Origin: Alphaproteobacteria bacterium
Lineage (GTDB): Bacteria; Pseudomonadota; Alphaproteobacteria; RF32; CAG-239
NCBI GenBank assembly: GCA_017477185.1
Contig: JAFUXF010000003.1
Coordinates: forward strand, 1 to 53,204
Reading direction: 5' to 3'
Length of the DNA stretch: 53,204 nt
This document shows, one piece after another, positions 1 to 8,132 of the stretch. The notes under the pieces are model-generated. The model was not told the origin of the DNA. It worked only from the letters and a program-made list of their open reading frames with translations, and made no database searches. The translations under genes and the position numbers were made by a program. Position 1 is the stretch's first letter; each line of letters opens with the position of its first letter.

Positions 1-97
1 AACAAAACGGACATTATATAAAAATCAAACCGCAATATTTAATTTTATTGCTAATCTCAATTGTCTGCCTGATTTTAATGGTGGAGGAGTAGATTTG

Positions 98-544
98 ATG
101 AGTGATGAAAAAGAAATAGATGCAAATGAGCTCGGTGTTTTGAGCGCTATGACGCAAGGGCAGGAAGAAAATATGGAAGAAACGGTTATCCCTCAAGACT
201 ATGAAGCGCACGCCGGCTCTCCTTTGCCTGAAAACGAAAAACTGGCCTCAATCGCTGATGTTGTTGAAGCCCTAAAAACCGTTTTTGATCCGGAAATTCC
301 CATCAATATATACGATTTAGGTTTGGTTTATGATGTTCGCCAACAAGATAACGGTGATATTGATATTGATATGACCTTGACAGCTCCGGGGTGTCCTGTT
401 GCCGGTGTTTTACCACAACAGGCAGCAGATGTGGTTGCGTTGGTTGAAGGCGTTGGCCAAGTAACCGTCAAAATCGTGTGGGAACCAGCATGGGGATTTG
501 ACCGCATGAGCGAAGAAGCTCGCGCTATGATGGAGATGATATAA
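98..544 (+). CDS. sufT: SufT-like iron-sulfur assembly protein (MIP18/DUF59 family)
   Basis: Small protein of 148 residues with an acidic, low-complexity N-terminus (about residues 1-60) followed by a MIP18/DUF59 domain. Seen: the DPEIPINIYDLGLVYDV block and the TLTAPGCPVAG loop carrying the single conserved cysteine of the family. Known: such proteins help assemble or deliver Fe-S clusters and often sit in suf operons. The next gene, sufE, begins one base after this stop, which supports that role. A TTG at 95 is in frame, but the ATG at 98 is preferred: GGAGGAG (83-89) lies 8 nt upstream of it. The biochemical function of the family is only partly established. Confidence 0.85.
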   Translation: MSDEKEIDANELGVLSAMTQGQEENMEETVIPQDYEAHAGSPLPENEKLASIADVVEALKTVFDPEIPINIYDLGLVYDVRQQDNGDIDIDMTLTAPGCPVAGVLPQQAADVVALVEGVGQVTVKIVWEPAWGFDRMSEEARAMMEMI

Positions 545-946
545 ATGGATATAGCGGAACTGATTGATAATTTTGAATTACTCGATGGCTGGGAAGAAAA
601 ATACGCCTATATTATTGAGTTGGGAAGTCACCTCGAGCCGTTGGATGAAGAGTATCGCACTGAAGAATGGAAAGTGCGGGGTTGTCAGTCTCAGGTTTGG
701 TTGGAACCTAAAAGAGAGAATGATAAGATATATTTCAAGGGAGATAGCGATGCTTTCATAGTTAAGGGGCTGATTGCTATTGTTCTGATGATTTATTCAA
801 ATAAATCTGCACAAGAAATTAAAGAGATTGAAGTTGAAAAAATTTTTGCTAAACTGGGATTACAAGAACATTTAAGCCCTAGTCGGCGTAATGGCTTATT
901 TTCAATGGTTGAGAAAATTAAATATTATGCTGACGTTTTATCATAG
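545..946 (+). CDS. sufE: Cysteine desulfuration protein SufE
   Basis: A 133-residue SufE/CsdE family protein, the usual length. It accepts sulfane sulfur from the SufS cysteine desulfurase and passes it to the Suf scaffold in the cytoplasm. The acceptor cysteine is visible in the RGCQSQVWL motif (Cys47), and the family start pattern ELIDNFELLDGWEEKYAYIIELG is split over residues 4-28. The ATG directly follows the TAA of the sufT-like gene, so translation is probably coupled. No sufS, sufB, sufC or sufD is in this window, so the rest of the pathway must be elsewhere. Confidence 0.93.
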   Translation: MDIAELIDNFELLDGWEEKYAYIIELGSHLEPLDEEYRTEEWKVRGCQSQVWLEPKRENDKIYFKGDSDAFIVKGLIAIVLMIYSNKSAQEIKEIEVEKIFAKLGLQEHLSPSRRNGLFSMVEKIKYYADVLS

Positions 947-955
947 AGATACGCT

Positions 956-2158
956 ATGAAATTACATGAATATCAGGCTAAACAAATTTTAAGTCACTAT
1001 GGTATTAAGATTCCGCATGGCAAGGTCGCTTATACTCCGCATGAAGCCAAAAGAGTTGCCGGAGAAGTGTCTGCCCGCGGTCCGTGGGTCGTCAAGGCAC
1101 AAATTCAATCAGGTGCTCGTCCTAAGGGAAAATTTAAAGAAAAATCAGCAGGTCGGGGTTCCGGAGTTCGGATTGTAACCTCTCGTCGCGCTGTTTTTAA
1201 CGAGGCAGAAGAAATGCTCGGGGCAACCTTGGTCACGCCACAAACCGATAAAAAAGGGAAGATTGTTACCAGAGTTTATGTTGAAGCCTATCAGCAAGTG
1301 ACACAATTGTTTTATGTTGGCTTTGCTGTGGATAGAATGACCGCAACTATTACCCTCCTGTTAGCCAACCTTGAGACGGACAGTATTACTGATATTATAA
1401 GCAAAAGACCGGAGACGATTCTGCGGTTGCCGCTTGATTTTGAAAAAGGAGTAACCATCAAACAAACACGCCAAGCCGCTGCATTTTTAGAACTCAGCGA
1501 AAAAAGGGTTGCTAAATTAAAAAAATATATTCAAGGGTTGTTCAAAGTCTTTGTCGAAACAGATGCGCTGATGCTCGAGGCTAATCCGACAGGTGTTAGC
1601 AAACGTGGTGATTTTATTGCACTTGATGCAAAATTAACAATAGATGATAAAGCTCTGTATCGCCAGCCTGACATGATACCGCTATTTGATGCGTACGAAG
1701 TTGAAGAGCGCGAATTGCGTGCTGCTAAAAACGGCTTTCAATACCGAGCTTTGACCGGAAGCATCGGATGCATTGTGAACGGAGATGGGGTCGCCTTGGC
1801 TGCAATGGATTTGATTCGGAGCAGAGGTGGTGAAACAGCTTGTTTCTTAAATGTTAAAGGCGGTGTAGATAGAGACAAAATTGCCTCAGGGATTAAGCTG
1901 ATTATGACTAATCCGCGAGTTGAGGGAATACTTATCAATGTTTTGGGTGGATTTTTGCGCTGCAACTTAGTGGCTGATGGAATTATTGCGGCCGCTTCGG
2001 AGGTTGGCTTAAATGTTCCGTTGGTTGTCCGCTTTGAAGGAACCAATAAAGACGAGGCAAAGCAAATTCTTGAAACATCACGTCTTCCTGTTATTATTGC
2101 TGAAGATATGCAGGATTCGGTTGAAAAATTATTGCAAGCCATGGAGGAAGGGGACTGA
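956..2158 (+). CDS. Divergent succinyl-CoA ligase beta-subunit-like protein (ATP-grasp)
   Basis: A 400-residue protein related to SucC, the nucleotide-binding beta subunit of succinyl-CoA synthetase. Start MKLHEYQAKQIL and the ATP-grasp fold are recognisable, and the Mg-binding region LEANP (Glu208, Asn210) followed by ALDAK is kept. It is unusually diverged: the glycine-rich loop that reads GGRGKAGGVK in ordinary SucC is replaced by GARPKGKFKEK plus extra residues, and LDVGGG becomes LNVKGG. It overlaps the sucD-like gene by one base (TGATG), so the two are surely co-translated as a pair. Given the changes in the partner, it may not make succinyl-CoA; another acyl-CoA ligase or a non-catalytic role is possible. 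No gene symbol is given for that reason. Confidence 0.8.
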   Translation: MKLHEYQAKQILSHYGIKIPHGKVAYTPHEAKRVAGEVSARGPWVVKAQIQSGARPKGKFKEKSAGRGSGVRIVTSRRAVFNEAEEMLGATLVTPQTDKKGKIVTRVYVEAYQQVTQLFYVGFAVDRMTATITLLLANLETDSITDIISKRPETILRLPLDFEKGVTIKQTRQAAAFLELSEKRVAKLKKYIQGLFKVFVETDALMLEANPTGVSKRGDFIALDAKLTIDDKALYRQPDMIPLFDAYEVEERELRAAKNGFQYRALTGSIGCIVNGDGVALAAMDLIRSRGGETACFLNVKGGVDRDKIASGIKLIMTNPRVEGILINVLGGFLRCNLVADGIIAAASEVGLNVPLVVRFEGTNKDEAKQILETSRLPVIIAEDMQDSVEKLLQAMEEGD

Positions 2159-3036
2159 TGTCAATTTTTGCGGATAAAAATACAAAAGTTCTGATCCAAG
2201 GGATTACAGGTAAGCAAGCCTCTTTTCATGTTCAACGCTCCATGAATTACGGGACGGATGTCGTTGCCGGTGTGACTCCGGGTAAAGGTGGAACAACCCA
2301 CCTCGGCGTACCTGTTTTTGATACGGTTAAAGAAGCTATAAAACAAAGCGGTGCAAACGCATCTGTTATGTTTGTGCCGGCCAGACAGGTTGTTGTTGCC
2401 GTTACTGAAGGAGTAGAAGCCGAGCTTGATTTAATGGTGTGCATTGCGGATAATGTTCCTGTAAAAGATATGCTCGAAGTAAAGGCGATTCTGAAAGGTA
2501 GTAAAACAAAATTGATAGGTCCGAACACGCCGGGATTGATTACGCCTGAAGAGGCACGGCTTGGTATTTTTCCGGAAAACATTCATAATAAGGGGCGGAT
2601 AGGTATTGTTTCTCGTTCATCAACCTTGACATATGAGGCTGTTTTAGAAACCAAACGTGCTTTAGCCGGACAGTCAACAGTCATCGGTTTGGGAGATGAT
2701 ATGATTATCGGTATCGATTTTGTGGATTGCCTGCGTGCGTTCCATGAAGATACGGGGACCGATGCTATTGTCATGATTGGTCAAATGGGAGGTCTGTTTG
2801 AAGAAGAAGGAGCCGCCTACTACCAAAGTTTATCTCATAAAAAACCGATTATCGGTTGTGTCGCGGGTAATACCTTACCGGCCGGACATAATATGGGGTA
2901 CGTTGGCGAAGTGATGACAAATGGTATTATTACCGTACAAGATAAGGTAAGAGCCATGCAACAAGCCGGTATTATCATGGTTGATAATATTAACGATATT
3001 CATAAAGAATTGGCTAAAGTCATTGCCGAATGTTAG
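2158..3036 (+). CDS. Divergent succinyl-CoA ligase alpha-subunit-like protein lacking the phosphohistidine
   Basis: A 292-residue SucD homologue. The CoA-binding Rossmann domain is well kept (PGKGGTTHLGVPVF near residues 40-54). In ordinary SucD the second domain carries the phosphorylated histidine in the motif MGHAGA; here the aligned sequence is MGYVGE, placing Tyr248 at that site. The glutamate that contacts the phosphohistidine (GEIGG in E. coli) is Gln209 (GQMGG). GPNCPG is GPNTPG and SRSGTLTYE is SRSSTLTYE. The normal phosphotransfer route therefore looks disabled, although the reading frame is intact and the fold is kept. His244, four residues before Tyr248, is the only nearby histidine. 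The downstream comF overlaps the last 7 bases. Confidence 0.82.
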   Translation: MSIFADKNTKVLIQGITGKQASFHVQRSMNYGTDVVAGVTPGKGGTTHLGVPVFDTVKEAIKQSGANASVMFVPARQVVVAVTEGVEAELDLMVCIADNVPVKDMLEVKAILKGSKTKLIGPNTPGLITPEEARLGIFPENIHNKGRIGIVSRSSTLTYEAVLETKRALAGQSTVIGLGDDMIIGIDFVDCLRAFHEDTGTDAIVMIGQMGGLFEEEGAAYYQSLSHKKPIIGCVAGNTLPAGHNMGYVGEVMTNGIITVQDKVRAMQQAGIIMVDNINDIHKELAKVIAEC

Positions 3037-3752
3037 TTTTTTTGCAAAAAGTCATAGATGTGATTCTGCCACCCAGATGTTTGTTATGTGGAAAAATTGT
3101 GGCGGATCAAAATGGTTTATGTCAAGAATGTTTTGATAAAATAAAGTTTATCAGTACTCCCTACTGCCTGAAATGCGGCAATCCGTTGCCGACAGGAAAC
3201 TCTGTGCAAAGTTGTTCGCTATGTGTCAGTGATAATAAAAATCCGTTTCGTATGCAACGTTCGCGTGTTTATTATGATGATGCCAGTCGTCCGCTTATTG
3301 TGGATTTTAAATTTCATGATAAAACGGAAAATGCTGAATTTTTAACAAGATGGCTTCTGACCGCCGGACATGATATATGGCAGCAAGGGGCAGATATTTT
3401 AATACCGGTTCCTGTACACGCATCTCGCTTGCGCGAGAGAAAATTTAATCAAGCGGCATTGTTGTGTAAAGAATTGAGTAAACTCACGCAAATACAGGCT
3501 AATTATACTGTTTTGCAAAAAACCAAAAAGACCAAACCTCAAGTTGAGTGCGATAGCCGTACAAGAGTACGCAACCTTAAAAATGCATTTTCAGTCAATA
3601 ATATCGAAGAATTAAAGGATAAAAGAGTCGTTCTTATAGATGACGTAATGACAACGGGTTCAACCTTAAAAGAGTGCGCAAATGTGTTGTTAAAAGCCGG
3701 CGTTAAAAGTGTTGACGCACTAACCGTTGCCCGCGTGATTAAAAACAGTTGA
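3030..3752 (+). CDS. ComF family phosphoribosyltransferase-like protein
   Basis: A 240-residue ComF-type protein with two parts. The N-terminal zinc-finger region has paired cysteines (CLLCGK, CQEC, CLKCGNPLP, CSLC; residues about 16-68). A type I phosphoribosyltransferase domain ends with the PRPP loop VVLIDDVMTTGST (near residues 204-216). Known: ComF proteins are linked to DNA uptake and processing in competent bacteria, but many non-competent bacteria keep one and its substrate is uncertain. The start overlaps the end of the sucD-like gene by 7 bases, so it is the last member of that operon. No other competence gene is nearby. Confidence 0.88.
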   Translation: MLVFLQKVIDVILPPRCLLCGKIVADQNGLCQECFDKIKFISTPYCLKCGNPLPTGNSVQSCSLCVSDNKNPFRMQRSRVYYDDASRPLIVDFKFHDKTENAEFLTRWLLTAGHDIWQQGADILIPVPVHASRLRERKFNQAALLCKELSKLTQIQANYTVLQKTKKTKPQVECDSRTRVRNLKNAFSVNNIEELKDKRVVLIDDVMTTGSTLKECANVLLKAGVKSVDALTVARVIKNS

Positions 3753-3794
3753 TTTTTGACATAAATATCTTATGTAAAAAACAAAGGATAAAAA

Positions 3795-4460
3795 ATGTTA
3801 GATATATCAAAACTCAAATATGCCCTGTTTGATTGGGATAATACGTTGGTAGAAAGCAGAACTTCGCTGGTGGAAACAGTGAATATTGTATTAGAAACAT
3901 ATCATTTGCCGACATGGGAAAAAGTAAAATATTTGCGGGACTGCAATTTATCCTTTAAGGATAATTTTCCGCGAATTTTTGGAGATGCGGCAACAGAAGC
4001 CTACGCTAAATATCGAGAGATATATTTACAACGAATGCCGCTGAAGATCAAAACATTTCCTTTTGTACGCAAGATGTTGAAAGAACTAAGTTGTCGCGGT
4101 ATTTTGCTGTATATTGTCAGCAATAAAGAACGGATTTTACTAGAAAAGGAAAAAGAAATATTGTTTCCGGATATTTATTTCCGTAAAATTGTTTGTGGTC
4201 ATGAGGCACCTGAGGACAAGCCATCTCCCCAACAAATTTTTTATGCATTAGAGGAAGAATTAGAGGCCGAAAAAATTACACCGGAAGAAGTATGGATGAT
4301 TGGCGATTCTCCTATGGATAGTCAGTCAGCATTAAATGCAAATGCCCAAGCCATACGCATCGGTAGGTCGATATGGGGAGATGAGGGAGACCCCGATAAT
4401 CACATCATCTATTTTAATGATTTTAAACAATTTTATCAAAACCTAGGGACAAAGTCTTAA
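3795..4460 (+). CDS. HAD-superfamily phosphatase, phosphoglycolate phosphatase-like
   Basis: A 221-residue haloacid-dehalogenase superfamily hydrolase with a helical cap. Seen: motif I DWDNT with nucleophile Asp13 and acid Asp15, motif II IVSNK, and motif IV IGDSPMD. The layout resembles Gph-type phosphatases that remove phosphate from small sugars or 2-phosphoglycolate; the substrate cannot be read from sequence. AAGGAT lies upstream of the ATG at normal spacing. The 42-nt gap from comF holds no clear terminator, so it could be read with that operon. Confidence 0.85.
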   Translation: MLDISKLKYALFDWDNTLVESRTSLVETVNIVLETYHLPTWEKVKYLRDCNLSFKDNFPRIFGDAATEAYAKYREIYLQRMPLKIKTFPFVRKMLKELSCRGILLYIVSNKERILLEKEKEILFPDIYFRKIVCGHEAPEDKPSPQQIFYALEEELEAEKITPEEVWMIGDSPMDSQSALNANAQAIRIGRSIWGDEGDPDNHIIYFNDFKQFYQNLGTKS

Positions 4461-4531
4461 ATTAGGTGGAATTTGTTCTAAAAAAATTTATATTAAAACC
4501 ATTATGAGATTATTTTTTTAGGTGAAGATAA

Positions 4532-6640
4532 ATGTCTGTAAAACTTGGGGCGGCATATATGCCTGAAAGTACAGATTTTTCTGTATTTTCAGAACATGCT
4601 CAAAAAATTGAATTATGCCTTTTTTCTGAAGATGAAAAAACGGAAACCAGAATTCCGCTGAATAAAGCAGAAAAGGGGATTTGGTCTGTTACTGTGCCTG
4701 ATATAAAAGTAGGGCAAAAGTATGGCTATCGTGCCTATGGCGAGTATAGTCCGGAGAAGGGGTTGTTTTTTAACCCTCATAAATTGGCAGTTGATCCTTA
4801 TTGTTTAGATGTTTCACAAGAAATTACCGACTGGGAAAATGATTATCTCTGTGGAGATAATGATTTGGACAGCGCACCCTATATGCCTAAATCACTTGTA
4901 GTCGAACAGAATTCAGCAAAAGATGATGAGTTGTATCCCTTTTTGCATCGTAAACCTCAAATATTGTGGGGACAAAACAGCATTCTGGAAACACACGTTC
5001 GTAATTATACGTTGCAAAATTTTAATTTACCGGAAACAGAACGCGGAAAGTTGCGCGGTTTGGCAAATCCGTGGATGTTGGACTACTTTGAAGAATTAGG
5101 CGTCAATAATATCGAGTTGATGCCGATTACACCCACATGTCCTTGGCGTCATTTACAAAAAGCTAAAGGACAGATTGATAATTGGGGATATAATCCGTAT
5201 TGCCATTTTGCCGTCAATCCGCGTTATGGCACGCATGAAGATTTGAAATATTTAATCAACGCACTGCACAGTCGAGGCATAAAGATTACATTAGATGTTG
5301 TGTTTAATCATACCGGCGAATATGATACACAGGGGTTTTATAACAGAGCATTGTCATATAAGTTACTGGATAGTCCAAACTATTATCTTCCCAATGGTGA
5401 TGATAAGTCAAATTATGCCAATTTTACCGGATGTCGTAATAATTTTAATCTGAATGCAAAAGGTGGTCAAAAAATTTTACATGACTTTTTGAACTATGCT
5501 AATGGCATAGGGGTTGATGGTTTGCGATTTGATTTAGGTGGAGATAATGCCTTAAATCAATACGCCCAATTTCAGGATAATGGTGGCTTTATGGAAGAGC
5601 TGCGCTATGCACGAAAAGCACTTGATATGGATGTTATTGTTGAGCCATGGAGTGCCATGGGAGGTAATTATTCCGGACGGTTTGCCGGACAGATTGATGA
5701 GGTTAAAGAATGGAGTGATGCCCGACGTAAAACTGTGGCTGAATTTTTCAGCTCACATGGCGGCAAACAAGGTGATGTCGCAACGCAAATCGCCGGCTCT
5801 GCACTGGTAAATCCTCAGTCTCATGAAAGTGCTGTTATTGGAACCGGTCGCTCCCATGACGGCTTTAGTTTGGTTGGCGCTTTTGAACACTATAAAGATA
5901 CGCGCCCTAATGGCGAAGAGGGGAGAGATGGTAGTCCGGACAATTACCGAAAATCATCAGATAAAAAAGAACTCTACCAAAGAGCAATCAGCAATGCTGC
6001 TTTTGATATTTTAAGCAAAGGTGTACCATTTATGCGTGCCGGAGATGAGCGAGGTTATTCCAGCCCGAACAATAATCCGTACTGCATTGATGATGAGAGT
6101 GTATGGATTGACTGGAAAGAGTTATCGCCGGAAAATAAAAATCTTTTTATAAACATTAAAAGACTCAATGCGTTCCGTCAAAATCATCCTGTGTTTAATA
6201 GTCTCAAATTATTTACCGGAGAAAAGGTCGAAGAAAATAACGCAAAAGATATTGCTTGGATGCGTCCCGATGCACAGGAAATGGAAGAACAAGATTGGCA
6301 TACGCCTTATGCTAAGACAATAGCGTATGTTTTGAATGGGAAAAGTCAAAAATCAGGCAATGATGATGATTTTATGGTTATGATTTCAGGTGATGACTAT
6401 TATACGGTCGATTACCGATTACCCTTACCGCCATCGGGTGGTCAATGGAAATTGATTTTTGATTCTTCCAGACAGGGGTTTGTTAAAGATACTAAAGAAT
6501 ATCAAAATGGAGACAGTTATGCTCTAAAACCTTTTTCTTATGTTATTTTAAGTCACAAAAATGAGGTAAACAAAGAGTACCAAATGCAAAAAAAACAATT
6601 ACCATATGCAAAAAAAGGACTGAATCAGCGTGATAATTAG
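4532..6640 (+). CDS. glgX: Glycogen debranching enzyme, GlgX/isoamylase type (GH13)
   Basis: A 702-residue glycoside hydrolase family 13 protein that hydrolyses alpha-1,6 branches of glycogen-like polymers. It has an N-terminal CBM48-like sandwich domain (about 1-120), the barrel, and a C-terminal sheet domain. Catalytic motifs are complete: DVVFNHTGE, the nucleophile in GLRFDLGG (Asp334), acid/base Glu371 in VEPW, and the transition-state aspartate Asp505 in GDERGYSS. Length matches GlgX. No glgA, glgB, glgC or glgP is in this window. It overlaps the next gene by 11 bases. The exact subtype is inferred from the GDERGYSS and NNNPYCIDDE style motifs. Confidence 0.92.
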   Translation: MSVKLGAAYMPESTDFSVFSEHAQKIELCLFSEDEKTETRIPLNKAEKGIWSVTVPDIKVGQKYGYRAYGEYSPEKGLFFNPHKLAVDPYCLDVSQEITDWENDYLCGDNDLDSAPYMPKSLVVEQNSAKDDELYPFLHRKPQILWGQNSILETHVRNYTLQNFNLPETERGKLRGLANPWMLDYFEELGVNNIELMPITPTCPWRHLQKAKGQIDNWGYNPYCHFAVNPRYGTHEDLKYLINALHSRGIKITLDVVFNHTGEYDTQGFYNRALSYKLLDSPNYYLPNGDDKSNYANFTGCRNNFNLNAKGGQKILHDFLNYANGIGVDGLRFDLGGDNALNQYAQFQDNGGFMEELRYARKALDMDVIVEPWSAMGGNYSGRFAGQIDEVKEWSDARRKTVAEFFSSHGGKQGDVATQIAGSALVNPQSHESAVIGTGRSHDGFSLVGAFEHYKDTRPNGEEGRDGSPDNYRKSSDKKELYQRAISNAAFDILSKGVPFMRAGDERGYSSPNNNPYCIDDESVWIDWKELSPENKNLFINIKRLNAFRQNHPVFNSLKLFTGEKVEENNAKDIAWMRPDAQEMEEQDWHTPYAKTIAYVLNGKSQKSGNDDDFMVMISGDDYYTVDYRLPLPPSGGQWKLIFDSSRQGFVKDTKEYQNGDSYALKPFSYVILSHKNEVNKEYQMQKKQLPYAKKGLNQRDN

Positions 6641-8132
6641 AAATAAGCATAATAAAAAACAACAAAATATTGCTACTGGTAAGTGGGTTTTATGGGGTGT
6701 GTTGGGGATAGCATTGCTCGTTTTGAACTATTGGTACCTTAACAAATATTTATCATTCAACTCGGCTTATGTGACAGATTTTGCTGCACCCGAAGATAAT
6801 TTGGCAGAATACAGAAATCCTGCCACAGCAGGGATTTTTTATTCGAGTTCTGGAAAAAATCGAGATAAAAACAATATTGTAGGATATTTTAATTTTAACA
6901 AAGAATATAAACCAAAAATTTTTATTGTTCCGTTTATGGAAAATCTGGTCTCAACTCCAACGTTGGGAAAGGTCTATACATTGTTGCAAAAAACAGCTCC
7001 CCAGATTAAAAATATTATTATTTTAGGGGGGGAGGAAAATGATGAAGATGATGTTATCTATCTTCCGCACCAAAACAAGTTGTCTGATAAGTATGTAGAC
7101 CTGAATGTTAATACCAAAATCGTAAATGATTTAAAAACGGAAAATTCTTTTTATGCGTTGAAAAATTTAACGCAGCAATCTCATAGAATTTACGAGCAAT
7201 TACCGTTTATCTATAAATCAATGCCTCGCGTGAATGTTATTCCTCTGAGCTACGGCAAAATTTCTCCTCAAAAAATATCGGAAAGCATAAAAAAATATAT
7301 TAATCGCCCAGATACCATTATGATGGTACCGGCAAATTTGTCTTGTCATGAAACGGATACCATAAATGAAGAGCAAGAGAATAAAGATAAATGCGGAATG
7401 ATAGGTGTTAACACCGCTTTGCTGTTGTCGCAAGAGAATAATTATCGACTTCAGGTTTTTGATTTAGCCTCACGAGGGGAACAAACATTTGATTACAACC
7501 GATGGCGGTCCTATCCGGATTCAAATGATCTTCGCCCACTAAAAAAAATAGAACAAGATGTTAAAAATATAACATCTTTTGTTAACCTATATGGAAATGA
7601 TTTATGGTTGATTGCACAAACGGCCTTAGATAAAGCAATGTCAGGTCGTCGCGAGTTTTCTCCCTCCCGACGAAGTTTTCCGGAGGATATTTTTAATCGA
7701 GGAGCAGCTTATGTTTATATTTTAAAAAACGGAAAACAAATAGGTGTCTCCGGAGATATTTTACCGAATAAATCGGTTGCAGATTCGGTAGCAGATAATA
7801 CTTATTATGCTGCCAAAAACTTAACTGAAAAGATAACAAAAAATGATCTAAACAATATTTCTCTAAAAATTTATTTGCTTAGTAATTGTGAGGCTATTAA
7901 GTATAAAAATGAATATGATTTATTACAGAAACTCCAAAAGGGAATAGATGGTTTGATTATTCAAGATGGTAGCCGTCAAGGAGTATTTATGCCGCTAATG
8001 TGGCAGAAAGCTGATGACGAAAAAGATTTTTTGAAAAAATTAAAAGTAAAAGCCGGTTTAAATCCTAATTATTGGAATAGCCGCATAAAGGTTTATCGCT
8101 TTAGAACAGTGGAGGTTACGCATGAAAATTAA
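6630..8132 (+). CDS. Membrane-anchored fusion of a degenerate Memo domain and an AMMECR1 domain
   Basis: A 500-residue protein. A basic N-terminus and one membrane helix (about residues 20-40) are followed by a Memo-like domain (about 65-310) and an AMMECR1-like domain (about 325-500). Memo signs are NPATAGIFY, then EQLPFI and PANLSCHE, where typical Memo has PAVAGxFYP, EVQLPFL and SSDLSHY. AMMECR1 signs are GAAYVYILKNGKQIG, a GLIIQDGSRQGVFMP strand, and KAGLNPNYW. In the AmmeMemoRadiSam set these are separate soluble proteins next to a radical SAM enzyme, which is absent here. The Memo metal-site motif PHAGYxYSG is not kept (VPFMENLVSTP). The start is GTG at 6630 with AAGGAC upstream; function unknown. 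Confidence 0.75.
   Translation: MIIRNKHNKKQQNIATGKWVLWGVLGIALLVLNYWYLNKYLSFNSAYVTDFAAPEDNLAEYRNPATAGIFYSSSGKNRDKNNIVGYFNFNKEYKPKIFIVPFMENLVSTPTLGKVYTLLQKTAPQIKNIIILGGEENDEDDVIYLPHQNKLSDKYVDLNVNTKIVNDLKTENSFYALKNLTQQSHRIYEQLPFIYKSMPRVNVIPLSYGKISPQKISESIKKYINRPDTIMMVPANLSCHETDTINEEQENKDKCGMIGVNTALLLSQENNYRLQVFDLASRGEQTFDYNRWRSYPDSNDLRPLKKIEQDVKNITSFVNLYGNDLWLIAQTALDKAMSGRREFSPSRRSFPEDIFNRGAAYVYILKNGKQIGVSGDILPNKSVADSVADNTYYAAKNLTEKITKNDLNNISLKIYLLSNCEAIKYKNEYDLLQKLQKGIDGLIIQDGSRQGVFMPLMWQKADDEKDFLKKLKVKAGLNPNYWNSRIKVYRFRTVEVTHEN

Noticed and set aside
1738..2142. 134-codon open frame on the minus strand within the sucC-like gene
   Set aside because: Shadow of the sucC-like frame; no ribosome site or recognisable domain.
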